A program made the translations under genes and the position numbers. Below are positions 1 to 6,246 of a DNA stretch of 6,403 nucleotides, piece after piece. The notes under the pieces are model-generated. The model did not search any database and had not been told where the DNA came from. It worked only from the letters and a program-made list of their open reading frames with translations. The stretch is from Allobrachymonas sp. (lineage in GTDB: Bacteria > Pseudomonadota > Gammaproteobacteria > Burkholderiales > Burkholderiaceae), in contig JAUMXD010000060.1 of assembly GCA_030529305.1 (NCBI GenBank), positions 2,795 through 9,197 of the forward strand. Reading direction: 5' to 3'. Within the stretch, counting starts at the first letter, position 1; each line of letters begins with the position of its first letter.

Positions 1-24
1 ACACTGGCACACTGGCACACTGGC
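1..24. repeat. Octanucleotide tandem repeat, three perfect copies (unit ACACTGGC)
   Basis: The first 24 bases are three exact head-to-tail copies of ACACTGGC, and the next bases (GGATGG) break the pattern. The array starts at base 1, so it may continue outside the window and the true copy number is unknown. It lies 29 bases beyond the stop codon of the minus-strand methyltransferase. No gene could be assigned to bases 1-53. A unit of 8 is not a multiple of 3, so if the array lay in a reading frame a change of copy number would shift the frame; no such frame is visible here. Confidence 0.85.
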
Positions 25-53
25 GGATGGACTATGCATAGCTGTACTTGCGA

Positions 54-671
54 TCAGGGCTTGCTGGCAGTCACCAGATAGTCTTTGGCTGATTCGGCCG
101 CTTTGCTGACGGTGAAACCGGCTTTTTTCAGCAGATCGGCCACTTCTTCGGCGGGCGGCAGCACGTCGGATGCAAGGGCCGGATCTTCGATTTTGGCGTG
201 CATCTGGTTGATGGCTTCGCGCGAATCGGTGTGCCAGATATGCACTTGGCCGCCGGGTTTGAGCACGCGCAAGAATTCCTTGAGCATGTCCTCGTGCGGC
301 TGCAGATGCGGCCACACCTGGTAGAAAAAGATGCGGTCAAAGCGCGCATCCAGAAAGGGCAGGGGCCATTGCACGTCGGCAATCTGCCAGTTCATGCGCG
401 GGTCGCTGATTTTTTTCTGGGCTTCGAGCAACATGTCCATGGACACTTCAATGGCAGTCACCTGGCCGGACGGGCCCAGCACATCCAGCAGAGCCTGGGT
501 GAGGTTGCCCGTGCCGCAACCCACGTCCACCACGTGCTCATCGGGCTGGATGTTGAAGGGCTTGAGCGCCTTGACCAGGTCTTTGCGCAAGGCGGGCAAA
601 TTCAGCTTTTCGTCCCACTGCTTGGCAAGGGCATCGAAAAATGGCACTTTGTTGCTGGCGGTGTACATCAT
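54..671 (-). CDS. Class I SAM-dependent methyltransferase (UbiE/Methyltransf_11-like), substrate unknown
   Basis: A 205-residue protein predicted to be cytoplasmic, transferring a methyl group from S-adenosylmethionine to an unidentified acceptor. The Rossmann-type SAM-binding core is clear. Motif I is VVDVGCGTGN (about residues 47-56), the acidic residue after beta-2 is in VTAIEVS (E75), the adenine-contacting IAD is at 97-99, and the post-motif segment LRVLKPGGQVHI is at about 134-145. The N-terminal FFDALAKQWDEK is a start commonly seen in small UbiE-like enzymes. There is no signal peptide or membrane segment. The frame stays open upstream to 749, but I place the start at 671 because AAGGAG lies 8 bases before ATGATG and the extra 26 residues look unlike the family. 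The gene is divergent from the macAB operon across an AT-rich region. The fold is well supported; the substrate cannot be told from sequence. An assignment as UbiE itself is unlikely, since the protein is shorter and diverges outside the SAM core. Confidence 0.9.
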   Translation of the reverse strand: MMYTASNKVPFFDALAKQWDEKLNLPALRKDLVKALKPFNIQPDEHVVDVGCGTGNLTQALLDVLGPSGQVTAIEVSMDMLLEAQKKISDPRMNWQIADVQWPLPFLDARFDRIFFYQVWPHLQPHEDMLKEFLRVLKPGGQVHIWHTDSREAINQMHAKIEDPALASDVLPPAEEVADLLKKAGFTVSKAAESAKDYLVTASKP

Positions 672-679
672 GGTGGAAA

Positions 680-685
680 CTCCTT
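680..685 (-). promoter_or_regulatory. Ribosome binding site deciding the methyltransferase start
   Basis: On the minus strand AAGGAG is followed by eight bases (TTTCCACC) and then two consecutive ATG codons (671-669 and 668-666). This near-ideal Shine-Dalgarno sequence selects this start over the in-frame ATG at 749. Either of the two adjacent ATGs could be the one used. Confidence 0.8.
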
Positions 686-739
686 GAATTGACTGAAAGC
701 ATGGCCTTGCGCAAACCCGTGCGTCAGGCGGTGTAAAAA

Positions 740-766
740 ATTTTAACATTAATATTAATTAAGCAA
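740..766 (-). promoter_or_regulatory. Candidate promoter of the methyltransferase gene within an AT-rich island
   Basis: Read on the minus strand, TTGCTT (766-761) could serve as a -35 box and TAAAAT (745-740) as a -10 box with five of six consensus bases. The spacer is 15 bases, shorter than the usual 17. The resulting leader would be roughly 60 bases. The stretch from about 735 to 780 is strikingly AT-rich against GC-rich surroundings, which supports a promoter here even if the exact hexamers are wrong. A plus-strand alternative also exists: TTAACA (743-748), a 17-base spacer, then AGTAAT (766-771), whose -10 match is poor. Confidence 0.35.
748..762. promoter_or_regulatory. AT palindromes ATTAATATTAAT and TTAATTAA, possible operator
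   Basis: Bases 748-759 form a perfect 12-base palindrome, and an overlapping 8-base palindrome occupies 755-762. They sit between the candidate -35 and -10 boxes of the minus-strand promoter, where a bound dimeric regulator would block or alter transcription. I do not recognise the site as a known operator; an alignment to a Fur-type box is weak. AT-rich DNA makes short palindromes fairly easily, so the operator role is inference. Confidence 0.3.
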
Positions 767-783
767 GTAATTTTCATAAGCAG

Positions 784-821
784 CCGGGCATGCCCGCGTT
801 TGGGCATGCGTCGGTTTTTTT
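784..821 (+). terminator. Intrinsic (rho-independent) terminator, plus strand
   Basis: GCATGCCC (788-795) pairs perfectly with GGGCATGC (802-809) across a six-base loop (GCGTTT). A further CCG/CGG pairing (784-786 with 812-814) extends the stem past a small internal loop, and seven T residues follow directly (815-821). The shape is textbook for the plus strand. On the minus strand no T-run follows the hairpin, so it should not stop the methyltransferase transcript, which in any case starts downstream of it. No plus-strand gene precedes it in the window, so it either ends a very short transcript or governs read-through into the macA leader. Confidence 0.8.
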
Positions 822-1078
822 GAAAGGGCTTATGCCGCGCTCAGCGCTGGGGCTCAAAGAGCTGCGAACAATGCGGCAGAGCCTTGGCTGCTGCGTGTGC
901 GGCTCTGATTGTTCTCGATCAGGGCAAGTTGCTGGGGCATACTCTCTGTTTGCATTGGGCCGCAAGCCCGCTTGGCCCAAGCTCGGCAAGCCCAGGCTAT
1001 GCCTGCTTTGATGATGCCCTCTCGGAGTGCAAGCCGTGGGCCAAGCCAGCATCTGAAACTTTTGATTGCCTTCTACGC
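822..1078 (+). other. Gene-free leader before macA
   Basis: These 257 bases between the terminator and the macA start hold no convincing gene. The macA frame is open upstream to an ATG at 884, but the extra 65 residues are unlike any MacA N-terminus and would put a cytoplasmic extension before the membrane anchor. No strong Shine-Dalgarno sequence precedes the ATG at 1079. A possible -10-like CATACT lies at 935-940 but without a good -35, so I assign no promoter. One clear inverted repeat (877-907) is listed separately. Confidence 0.5.
877..907. repeat. Inverted repeat CAGAGCC / GGCTCTG with 17-base spacer
   Basis: CAGAGCC (877-883) and GGCTCTG (901-907) are perfect reverse complements, 7 bases each, separated by 17 bases. 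In RNA this could form a stem in the macA leader; in DNA it could be a split operator with half-sites about two helical turns apart (24 bases centre to centre). No T-run follows, so it is not a terminator. The role is unknown and a 7-base match of this kind can arise by chance in GC-rich DNA. Confidence 0.35.
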
Positions 1079-2455
1079 ATGCGCACATTCATTCAAACCC
1101 GTAAATGGTGGTTGCTGGTCGGCGGCCTCTTGCTCGTGCTGCTGGGCTGGCTGGCCTACAGAAGCTGGTTTGCCAAAGCGCCTGTGGCGCCGCTGATTAC
1201 GGTTGAAGTCACGCGTGCCGATCTGGAAGATGCCGTGCTCGCCACAGGCACCATTCAGGCGTCCAAGCTCATCAATGTGGGCTCGCAAGCCTCGGGCCAG
1301 GTCAAGAAGCTGTACGTGCAGTTGGGCGACGTGGTGGAAGTGGGCCAGCCCATTGCCGACATCGACGACACCCGTCAGCAAAACGATTTGAAAGATGCGC
1401 AAGCGGCGCTGGCTTCGGCGCGTGCGCAAAAGGCAGCGCGGCAAGCGGCTTTGAGCAAAGCCCAGGCCGAATACGCGCGGCAAAAATACATGTTCGATCG
1501 CGATGCCGCGAGCCGGGCCGATTGGCAAAGCGCCCAGCAGGCGCTGGCGGCGGCGCAGGCCGATCTCAAGGTGGCCGATGCGCAAATCCAGCAGCATGCG
1601 GTGCGCGCCCAAACGGCGCAGGCCAATGTGGGCTACACGCGCATCACCTCGCCCACGGCGGGCACGGTGGTGGCCATCGTCACGGACGAAGGCCAAACGG
1701 TGAACGCCAACCAGACCGCGCCCACCATCGTGAAAGTGGCGCAGCTCGAGAACATGACCATTCAGGCGCAAATCTCCGAAGCCGACGTGCCGCGCGTGCG
1801 CCCGGGCATGAATGCCTACTTCACCATTCTGGGCGAGCCCGACCAGAAATACCCCGCGCGCCTGAGCCGCGTGGAACCCGGCCCCGTGGACATGAAAACC
1901 TACGACGGCACGGCCAACAGCAACACCAACAAGGCCATCTACTACAACGGCTTGCTCGACGTGCCCAACCCCGAGGGCAAGCTGCGCATCGAGATGACGG
2001 CGCAAGTCTCCATCGTGCTGGCGCAGGCGCGCAACGCTTTGGTGATTCCATCGGGCGCTTTGATACAAGGCAGCGGCGGCAAGCGCGCGGGTGCAAGCGG
2101 CACAGGCAAGGGGCAGCCCCTTGCGGACGGGGCATCGGCTGCGCAGGCAGCGCCTTCTGCCGAAAGCCGCGCCAGCCCTGCCCGCGCAGCGGGTTCGGCC
2201 CCGGCAGCCGCCAACGCGAGCGGTGCAGCAGACCGGCCAGCAGAACCGGCGGGGCGTGGCCGCCTGTACACCGTGCGCGTGGCCACGGGCGAAAAAGGGC
2301 AAGAGGTGGTGCAAGAGCGCCAGGTGCGCATCGGCCTGAACAACCGCGTGCAGGCCGAGGTGCTCGAAGGCCTGCAAGAAGGCGAGCGCGTGGTGGTGGG
2401 CGATGCCGCTGGCGACAAGGCCAGCGCCCGCCTGCGTGGCCCGCGCGTGATCTGA
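1079..2455 (+). CDS. macA: MacA-type periplasmic adaptor (membrane fusion protein) of a tripartite ABC efflux pump
   Basis: A 458-residue HlyD/RND-type adaptor that would link MacB to an outer-membrane channel across the periplasm. It has a short basic N-terminus and one membrane anchor (about residues 10-27). The first lipoyl half follows (about 66-98, with VGSQASGQVKKL), then an Ala/Gln-rich alpha-hairpin coiled coil (about 99-183), the second lipoyl half (about 184-220, YTRITSPTAGTV), a beta-barrel (about 221-325, QISEADV and the MacA-like NPEGKLRIEMTAQV) and a membrane-proximal domain (about 396-445). E. coli MacA has about 370 residues; the excess is mostly an Ala/Gly/Pro/Ser-rich insertion at about 331-395. 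The ATG at 1079 is chosen because it places the anchor at the N-terminus, although its Shine-Dalgarno sequence is weak. macB follows after 33 bases. The assignment to the MacA branch rather than an RND-pump adaptor rests on the motifs and on the adjacent macB. Confidence 0.93.
   Translation: MRTFIQTRKWWLLVGGLLLVLLGWLAYRSWFAKAPVAPLITVEVTRADLEDAVLATGTIQASKLINVGSQASGQVKKLYVQLGDVVEVGQPIADIDDTRQQNDLKDAQAALASARAQKAARQAALSKAQAEYARQKYMFDRDAASRADWQSAQQALAAAQADLKVADAQIQQHAVRAQTAQANVGYTRITSPTAGTVVAIVTDEGQTVNANQTAPTIVKVAQLENMTIQAQISEADVPRVRPGMNAYFTILGEPDQKYPARLSRVEPGPVDMKTYDGTANSNTNKAIYYNGLLDVPNPEGKLRIEMTAQVSIVLAQARNALVIPSGALIQGSGGKRAGASGTGKGQPLADGASAAQAAPSAESRASPARAAGSAPAAANASGAADRPAEPAGRGRLYTVRVATGEKGQEVVQERQVRIGLNNRVQAEVLEGLQEGERVVVGDAAGDKASARLRGPRVI
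2069..2263 (+). other. Low-complexity insertion in MacA (about residues 331-395)
   Basis: This part of macA encodes about 65 residues made mainly of Ala, Gly, Ser and Pro with scattered Arg, Lys and Asp. It lies between the end of the beta-barrel (VIPSGALIQ) and the membrane-proximal domain (LYTVRV). In E. coli MacA these two points are joined by only a short turn. The frame is intact and the flanking domains align normally, so this is an expanded, probably disordered loop rather than a frameshift. It would sit in the periplasm close to MacB. Confidence 0.8.
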
Positions 2456-2488
2456 TCGGCCGGATCGCTCAAAAGGTAGCAGCTGCCC

Positions 2489-4468
2489 ATGCAACAAGCC
2501 ACCCCCCTTTCTGCCAACGACGTGCCGCTGCTGCGTCTGCGCGGCGTGGTGCGCGAATACCCCGCCGGCGACGAGGTGGTGGCCGTGCTCAAAGACGTGG
2601 ATCTGGACATTCGCGCCGGTGAAATGGTCGCCATCATCGGGCCGTCGGGTTCGGGCAAATCCACGCTGATGAACATTCTGGGTTGCCTGGATCGCCCCAC
2701 GCGCGGCAGCTACCAGGTGGCGGGCAAGGAAACGGGCCAGATGCTGCCCGACGAACTGGCCCGCCTGCGGCGCGAGCACTTCGGCTTCATCTTCCAGCGC
2801 TACCACCTCATGGGTGATTTGGGGGCCGTGGGCAATGCCGAAATTCCGGCCATCTACGCCGGCTTGCCCGCCGCGCAACGGCATGCGCGGGCCGAGCAGC
2901 TGTTGACGCGGCTGGGCCTGGGTGAGCGGCTGGGCAACAAGCCCGGGCAACTCTCGGGCGGGCAGCAGCAGCGCGTGTCGATTGCGCGTGCCCTCATGAA
3001 CGGGGGCGACGTGATCCTGGCCGACGAGCCCACCGGCGCGCTCGACCAGGCCAGCGGACATGAGGTGATGAACATCCTCAAAGAGCTGCACGCCAGCGGA
3101 CACACCATCATCCTCGTCACGCACGATGCCCAGGTGGCGGCCCATGCCAACCGCATCATCGAAATTCGCGATGGCCGCATCGTGGCCAACCAGACCCGCG
3201 ACGGCGCCTGCCCGCCAGTGGCCAAGGCAGAGCCTGCGCCCGCGCAAAAAAACACCTGGGCCGCAGCCTGGGGCCGCTTGGGCGAAGCCGCGCGCATGGC
3301 CGTGCGCGCCATGATCGGGCACAAGCTGCGCACGCTGCTGACCATGCTGGGCATCATCATCGGCATTGCCTCGGTGGTCTCGGTGGTGGCGCTGGGCGAA
3401 GGCTCGCGCCAGAAGATTCTGGCCGACATCAACAGCATGGGCACCAACACCATCGAGGTGCTGCCCGGCAGCGGCTTTGGCGACCGCACGGCCGGGCGCA
3501 TCCGCACCCTGGTGCCGGCCGATGCGCGCGCGCTGGAGCAGCTTTCTTACGTGGACAGCGTTTCGCCCAACGCCAACACCTCGCAAACCCTGCGCCGTGG
3601 CAATGTCGAAAAAACGGCCACCGTCAGCGGCGTGAGCGAGCAATACTTTCGCGCGCGCGGCTACGAGCTGGCCGAAGGCGTGTTCTTCGACCAGGAAAGC
3701 ATCCAGCGCCAGATGCAGGATGCGGTGATCGACGCCGGCATGCGCGAAGCTTTTTTTTCCGAGAATGAAAACCCCATCGGCCAGATCATCCTCGTGGGCA
3801 TGGTGCCCGTGCGCGTGATTGGCGTGACGCAGCCAAAAGACCAGGCCTATGGCCCCTCGGATGCGCTCAACCTCTGGCTGCCCTACACCACGGTCATGGG
3901 CCGCATCATGGGCAGCAGCCATTTGCGCAGCATCACCGTGCGCGTGAGCGACGAGGTGGACAGTGCCGCGGCCGAGCAGGGCATCACCCGGCTGCTGGTG
4001 CAGCGCCACGGCAAGCAGGACTTTTTCACCATCAGCACCGACAGCGTTCGGCAAACGGTGGAAAAAACCACGCGAACCCTCACGCTGCTGATCTCGTCCA
4101 TTGCCGTGATCTCGCTGGTGGTGGGCGGCATTGGCGTGATGAACATCATGCTGGTCTCGGTGACCGAACGCACGCAGGAGATTGGCGTGCGCATGGCCGT
4201 GGGCGCGCGCCAGGGCGACATCCTGCAGCAGTTCCTGATCGAATCGGTGCTGGTCTGCTGCATCGGCGGCATTCTGGGTGTGGCGCTGGCCCTGTTCATC
4301 GGCTGGGTGTTTGATTACGCCAGCGGCGGCGCCTTCAGCATGCAGTTTTCGCTGGCGTCCATCATCGCGGCCTTTGCCTGCTCTTCGCTCATCGGCATGC
4401 TGTTCGGCTTTTTGCCCGCGCGCCGCGCCGCCCGCCTCAATCCCGTGGATGCCCTCACGCGCCAATAG
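2489..4468 (+). CDS. macB: MacB-type ABC transporter, ATPase and permease fused
   Basis: A 659-residue inner-membrane protein (E. coli MacB has 648) that uses ATP hydrolysis to drive export by a mechanotransmission mechanism. The nucleotide-binding domain comes first: Walker [10 protein letters not shown] (51-59), Q-loop Q103 in FGFIFQRYH, signature LSGGQ (155-159), Walker B VILADE (175-180), D-loop ALD (184-186) and H-loop H212. All key residues are present. A charged Ala/Pro linker (about 236-265) leads to TM1 (about 281-302), a large periplasmic domain (about 303-525), then TM2 (about 533-556), TM3 (about 583-607) and TM4 (about 622-645), the MacB/FtsX-like order. Long stretches such as [32 protein letters not shown] and [15 protein letters not shown] match E. 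coli MacB nearly word for word. AAAAGG lies 12 bases before the ATG, a long spacing. The gene follows macA by 33 bases and precedes the outer-membrane gene by 29. A T8 run at 3751-3758 is unusual for this GC-rich gene. Confidence 0.96.
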   Translation: MQQATPLSANDVPLLRLRGVVREYPAGDEVVAVLKDVDLDIRAGEMVAIIGPSGSGKSTLMNILGCLDRPTRGSYQVAGKETGQMLPDELARLRREHFGFIFQRYHLMGDLGAVGNAEIPAIYAGLPAAQRHARAEQLLTRLGLGERLGNKPGQLSGGQQQRVSIARALMNGGDVILADEPTGALDQASGHEVMNILKELHASGHTIILVTHDAQVAAHANRIIEIRDGRIVANQTRDGACPPVAKAEPAPAQKNTWAAAWGRLGEAARMAVRAMIGHKLRTLLTMLGIIIGIASVVSVVALGEGSRQKILADINSMGTNTIEVLPGSGFGDRTAGRIRTLVPADARALEQLSYVDSVSPNANTSQTLRRGNVEKTATVSGVSEQYFRARGYELAEGVFFDQESIQRQMQDAVIDAGMREAFFSENENPIGQIILVGMVPVRVIGVTQPKDQAYGPSDALNLWLPYTTVMGRIMGSSHLRSITVRVSDEVDSAAAEQGITRLLVQRHGKQDFFTISTDSVRQTVEKTTRTLTLLISSIAVISLVVGGIGVMNIMLVSVTERTQEIGVRMAVGARQGDILQQFLIESVLVCCIGGILGVALALFIGWVFDYASGGAFSMQFSLASIIAAFACSSLIGMLFGFLPARRAARLNPVDALTRQ

Positions 4469-4497
4469 CGGCGCGCGAAAGAACCCTGCCCATCATC

Positions 4498-6165
4498 ATG
4501 ACCCCCACCATCAGCTCCACCGGTGTCCGCGCCCACTTGGCTGGCTCGGGCCGATTTCGTCGCATTCGTTTGTCGGCCGCTGCGCTGCTGTGCGCGGCCT
4601 TGCTGGGCGCGTGCCACACGCCCTATCAGCGGCCTGATCTGCAACTGCCCGCGCGATGGGCGCATGGGGCCAAGGCCGCAGACCCCGCTGGTGGCGCGAC
4701 TGATGCGCGCATCGTGCAACACACTTTGCAAGACCGCTGGTGGGCCGCCTTTGGCGATGCACAGCTCAATGAACTGGTGGAGCTGGCCCTGGCGCGCAAC
4801 AACGATCTGCGCGCGGCGGGCTGGCGCTTGCGCAATGCCCGCCTGGCTGCGGGCAACGCCTGGGGCAAGCGCTTGCCCACACTCAACGCCAGCGGCTCGG
4901 CCAGCGCCAGCCGCGACTTGAAGCAGGATGCCTCTGGCCCCGTAGGCGGCACAACGGATACCGACTGGCAGCGCCGCTACAGCGCCAGCGTCGGCATCAA
5001 TTGGGAACTGGATTTGTGGGGCAAGCTCGCCGGCCAGCACCGCGCCGCCGATTGGGAGGCCGCCGCCACCTGGCAAGACCGGCAAGCCACCGCGCAAGCC
5101 CTGGTCGCCAACGTGCTGGGCACCTACTGGCGGCTGGCCGTGGCCGAGCAGAAATGGCGCACCCAGCAAGACAGCCTGCTGCGCGCCCAAAAAACGCTGC
5201 AACTGGCGCAGGTGCAATACGAGGCTGGCGCCATCTCGGGGCTGGATCTGGCGCAGGCCCGCCAAACCCTGGCGCGCCAGCAGGCTGCGGCCGAGCAAAT
5301 CGCGCAGCAGCGCAGCGAATTGCAGCACGCGCTGGCGATCCTGTTTGATCTGCCGCCGGGCCATTTGGATCAGATGGATCAATGGCCCGCGCTGCGCGAA
5401 GCGGCCCGCCAGCCGCAACTGCCGCCCCTGGCCGCCATGCCGGCCGTGGCAGCGGGCGTACCGGCCGATGTGCTGGGCCGCCGCCCCGATCTGCAAGCCG
5501 CCGAGCTGCGCCTGCGCGCCACCCTGGCGCAAGGCGATGCGGTGCGTGCCAGCTACCTGCCGGGCTTCAGCCTCACCAGCAGCATGGGCAGCGCCAGCAC
5601 CGTGCTCAAAAACGTGTTGAGCCACCCGACGCTGAGCCTGGGGCTGGGCGTGGCCCTGCCGTTTTTGAACGTGGGCGAGATGCAGCGCAATCTGCAAACC
5701 TCGCGCAACAACTACGAACTGGCCGTGGTCAACTTCCGCCAGACCTTGCACAAAGCACTGGCCGAAGTCGAAAATGCCTTGAGCGCCCGCCAGCACCTGC
5801 AACTGCAGTGGCAATATCAACAGCAGGCGCACGCGCAAGCCAAGCGGGCCGAGCAGCTCACGGCCGTGCGTTACCGCGCCGGGGCCATTTCGCTCAAGCA
5901 CTGGCTCGATGCGCAAGAGGCCCTGCGCGACGCCGCCTTGGCCGAGCAAGAAGCCAACCTGGCCCGCCTGCAAAACCACGTGGCCCTGGTGCAAGCGCTG
6001 GGCGGCAGCCCTGTGCTGCCCGATGTGGCAGATGCCACCGCTGCCCAAGCGGCTGCGAATGCCCAGCCTGCGCAAGCCCCTGCGCCAATGCATGCACCTG
6101 CGTCATCGGCAGCAGCGCCTGCCGTGCTTGCGCCTGCTGCATCTGTGCCTGGCGCTGCGCCGTGA
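4498..6165 (+). CDS. NodT/OprM-family outer-membrane efflux lipoprotein (TolC-like duct)
   Basis: A 555-residue outer-membrane factor that would trimerise into the exit channel of the MacAB pump. A basic n-region (RFRRIRL), a hydrophobic stretch and the lipobox LGAC put the lipidated cysteine at residue 39; the mature protein begins with the family-typical YQRPDLQLP. Two OEP repeats follow (about 87-280 and 320-500), each mostly long Ala/Gln/Leu-rich helices. Family marks include WWAAFGDAQLNELV, NWELDLWGKL (about 168-177) and GVPADVLGRRPDL (about 320-332). Most relatives end soon after the LGG near residue 501; here an Ala/Pro-rich tail of about 45 residues is added. The start at 4498 has only a weak purine stretch (GAAAGAA) upstream, and a TTG at 4537 would also leave an intact signal peptide. 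The gene is 29 bases after macB, so it is very likely co-transcribed. OpmQ and OprM are named analogues; I do not assign a symbol. Confidence 0.93.
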   Translation: MTPTISSTGVRAHLAGSGRFRRIRLSAAALLCAALLGACHTPYQRPDLQLPARWAHGAKAADPAGGATDARIVQHTLQDRWWAAFGDAQLNELVELALARNNDLRAAGWRLRNARLAAGNAWGKRLPTLNASGSASASRDLKQDASGPVGGTTDTDWQRRYSASVGINWELDLWGKLAGQHRAADWEAAATWQDRQATAQALVANVLGTYWRLAVAEQKWRTQQDSLLRAQKTLQLAQVQYEAGAISGLDLAQARQTLARQQAAAEQIAQQRSELQHALAILFDLPPGHLDQMDQWPALREAARQPQLPPLAAMPAVAAGVPADVLGRRPDLQAAELRLRATLAQGDAVRASYLPGFSLTSSMGSASTVLKNVLSHPTLSLGLGVALPFLNVGEMQRNLQTSRNNYELAVVNFRQTLHKALAEVENALSARQHLQLQWQYQQQAHAQAKRAEQLTAVRYRAGAISLKHWLDAQEALRDAALAEQEANLARLQNHVALVQALGGSPVLPDVADATAAQAAANAQPAQAPAPMHAPASSAAAPAVLAPAASVPGAAP

Positions 6166-6246
6166 AACAAATGGTGCCAGACCGCGCATGCCCCTACTCA
6201 TCGCCTACCATCGGCGCATCCGCCTTGATCAAGGGATGAAGAATTG
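6166..6246 (+). other. Short intergenic spacer between the efflux operon and the HAD gene
   Basis: No hairpin followed by a T-run is visible after the outer-membrane factor gene, so no intrinsic terminator separates it from the next gene. No convincing promoter hexamers are seen either. A 19-codon frame (6188-6247) ends in a TGA whose last base is the first base of the HAD gene's ATG. It has no visible ribosome binding site and is not called as a gene. Read-through from the efflux operon into the HAD gene is possible. Confidence 0.45.

Noticed and set aside
32..41. The palindrome CTATGCATAG downstream of the methyltransferase
   Set aside because: It has no loop and no T-run on either strand, so it is not a terminator. 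A single ten-base palindrome is weak evidence for a binding site.
672..749. A longer methyltransferase starting at the ATG at 749
   Set aside because: AAGGAG sits 8 bases before the ATGATG at 671-666, and the extension would run through the promoter-like AT-rich DNA.
916..925. CGATCAGGGC here repeats the ten bases at 51-60
   Set aside because: The match is only ten bases with poor similarity around it. One copy lies at the methyltransferase stop and the other in the macA leader, so chance is likely.
884..1078. An N-terminal extension of MacA from the ATG at 884
   Set aside because: The extra 65 residues are Cys- and Trp-containing with no family match and would precede the membrane anchor. 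The ATG at 1079 gives the normal MacA layout.
3246..3253. A heptamer A_AAA_AAC in the macB frame, a possible -1 frameshift site between the ATPase and membrane domains
   Set aside because: The -1 frame stays open for about 170 codons to TGA at 3766-3768 and encodes nothing recognisable. A domain-trimming frameshift would be expected to stop soon. MacB relatives are made as one chain.
1073..4465. A minus-strand open frame of about 1130 codons opposite macA and macB
   Set aside because: Its translation is rich in His, Ala, Gly and Arg with no recognisable domain. It mirrors the codon pattern of the two well-supported sense genes. Stop-free antisense frames of this size are common opposite GC-rich genes.
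4315..6093. A minus-strand open frame of about 592 codons opposite the outer-membrane factor gene
   Set aside because: It is low in complexity (Gln, Gly, Ala, Arg), has no domain, and lies opposite a clear NodT-family gene. It is treated as an antisense shadow.
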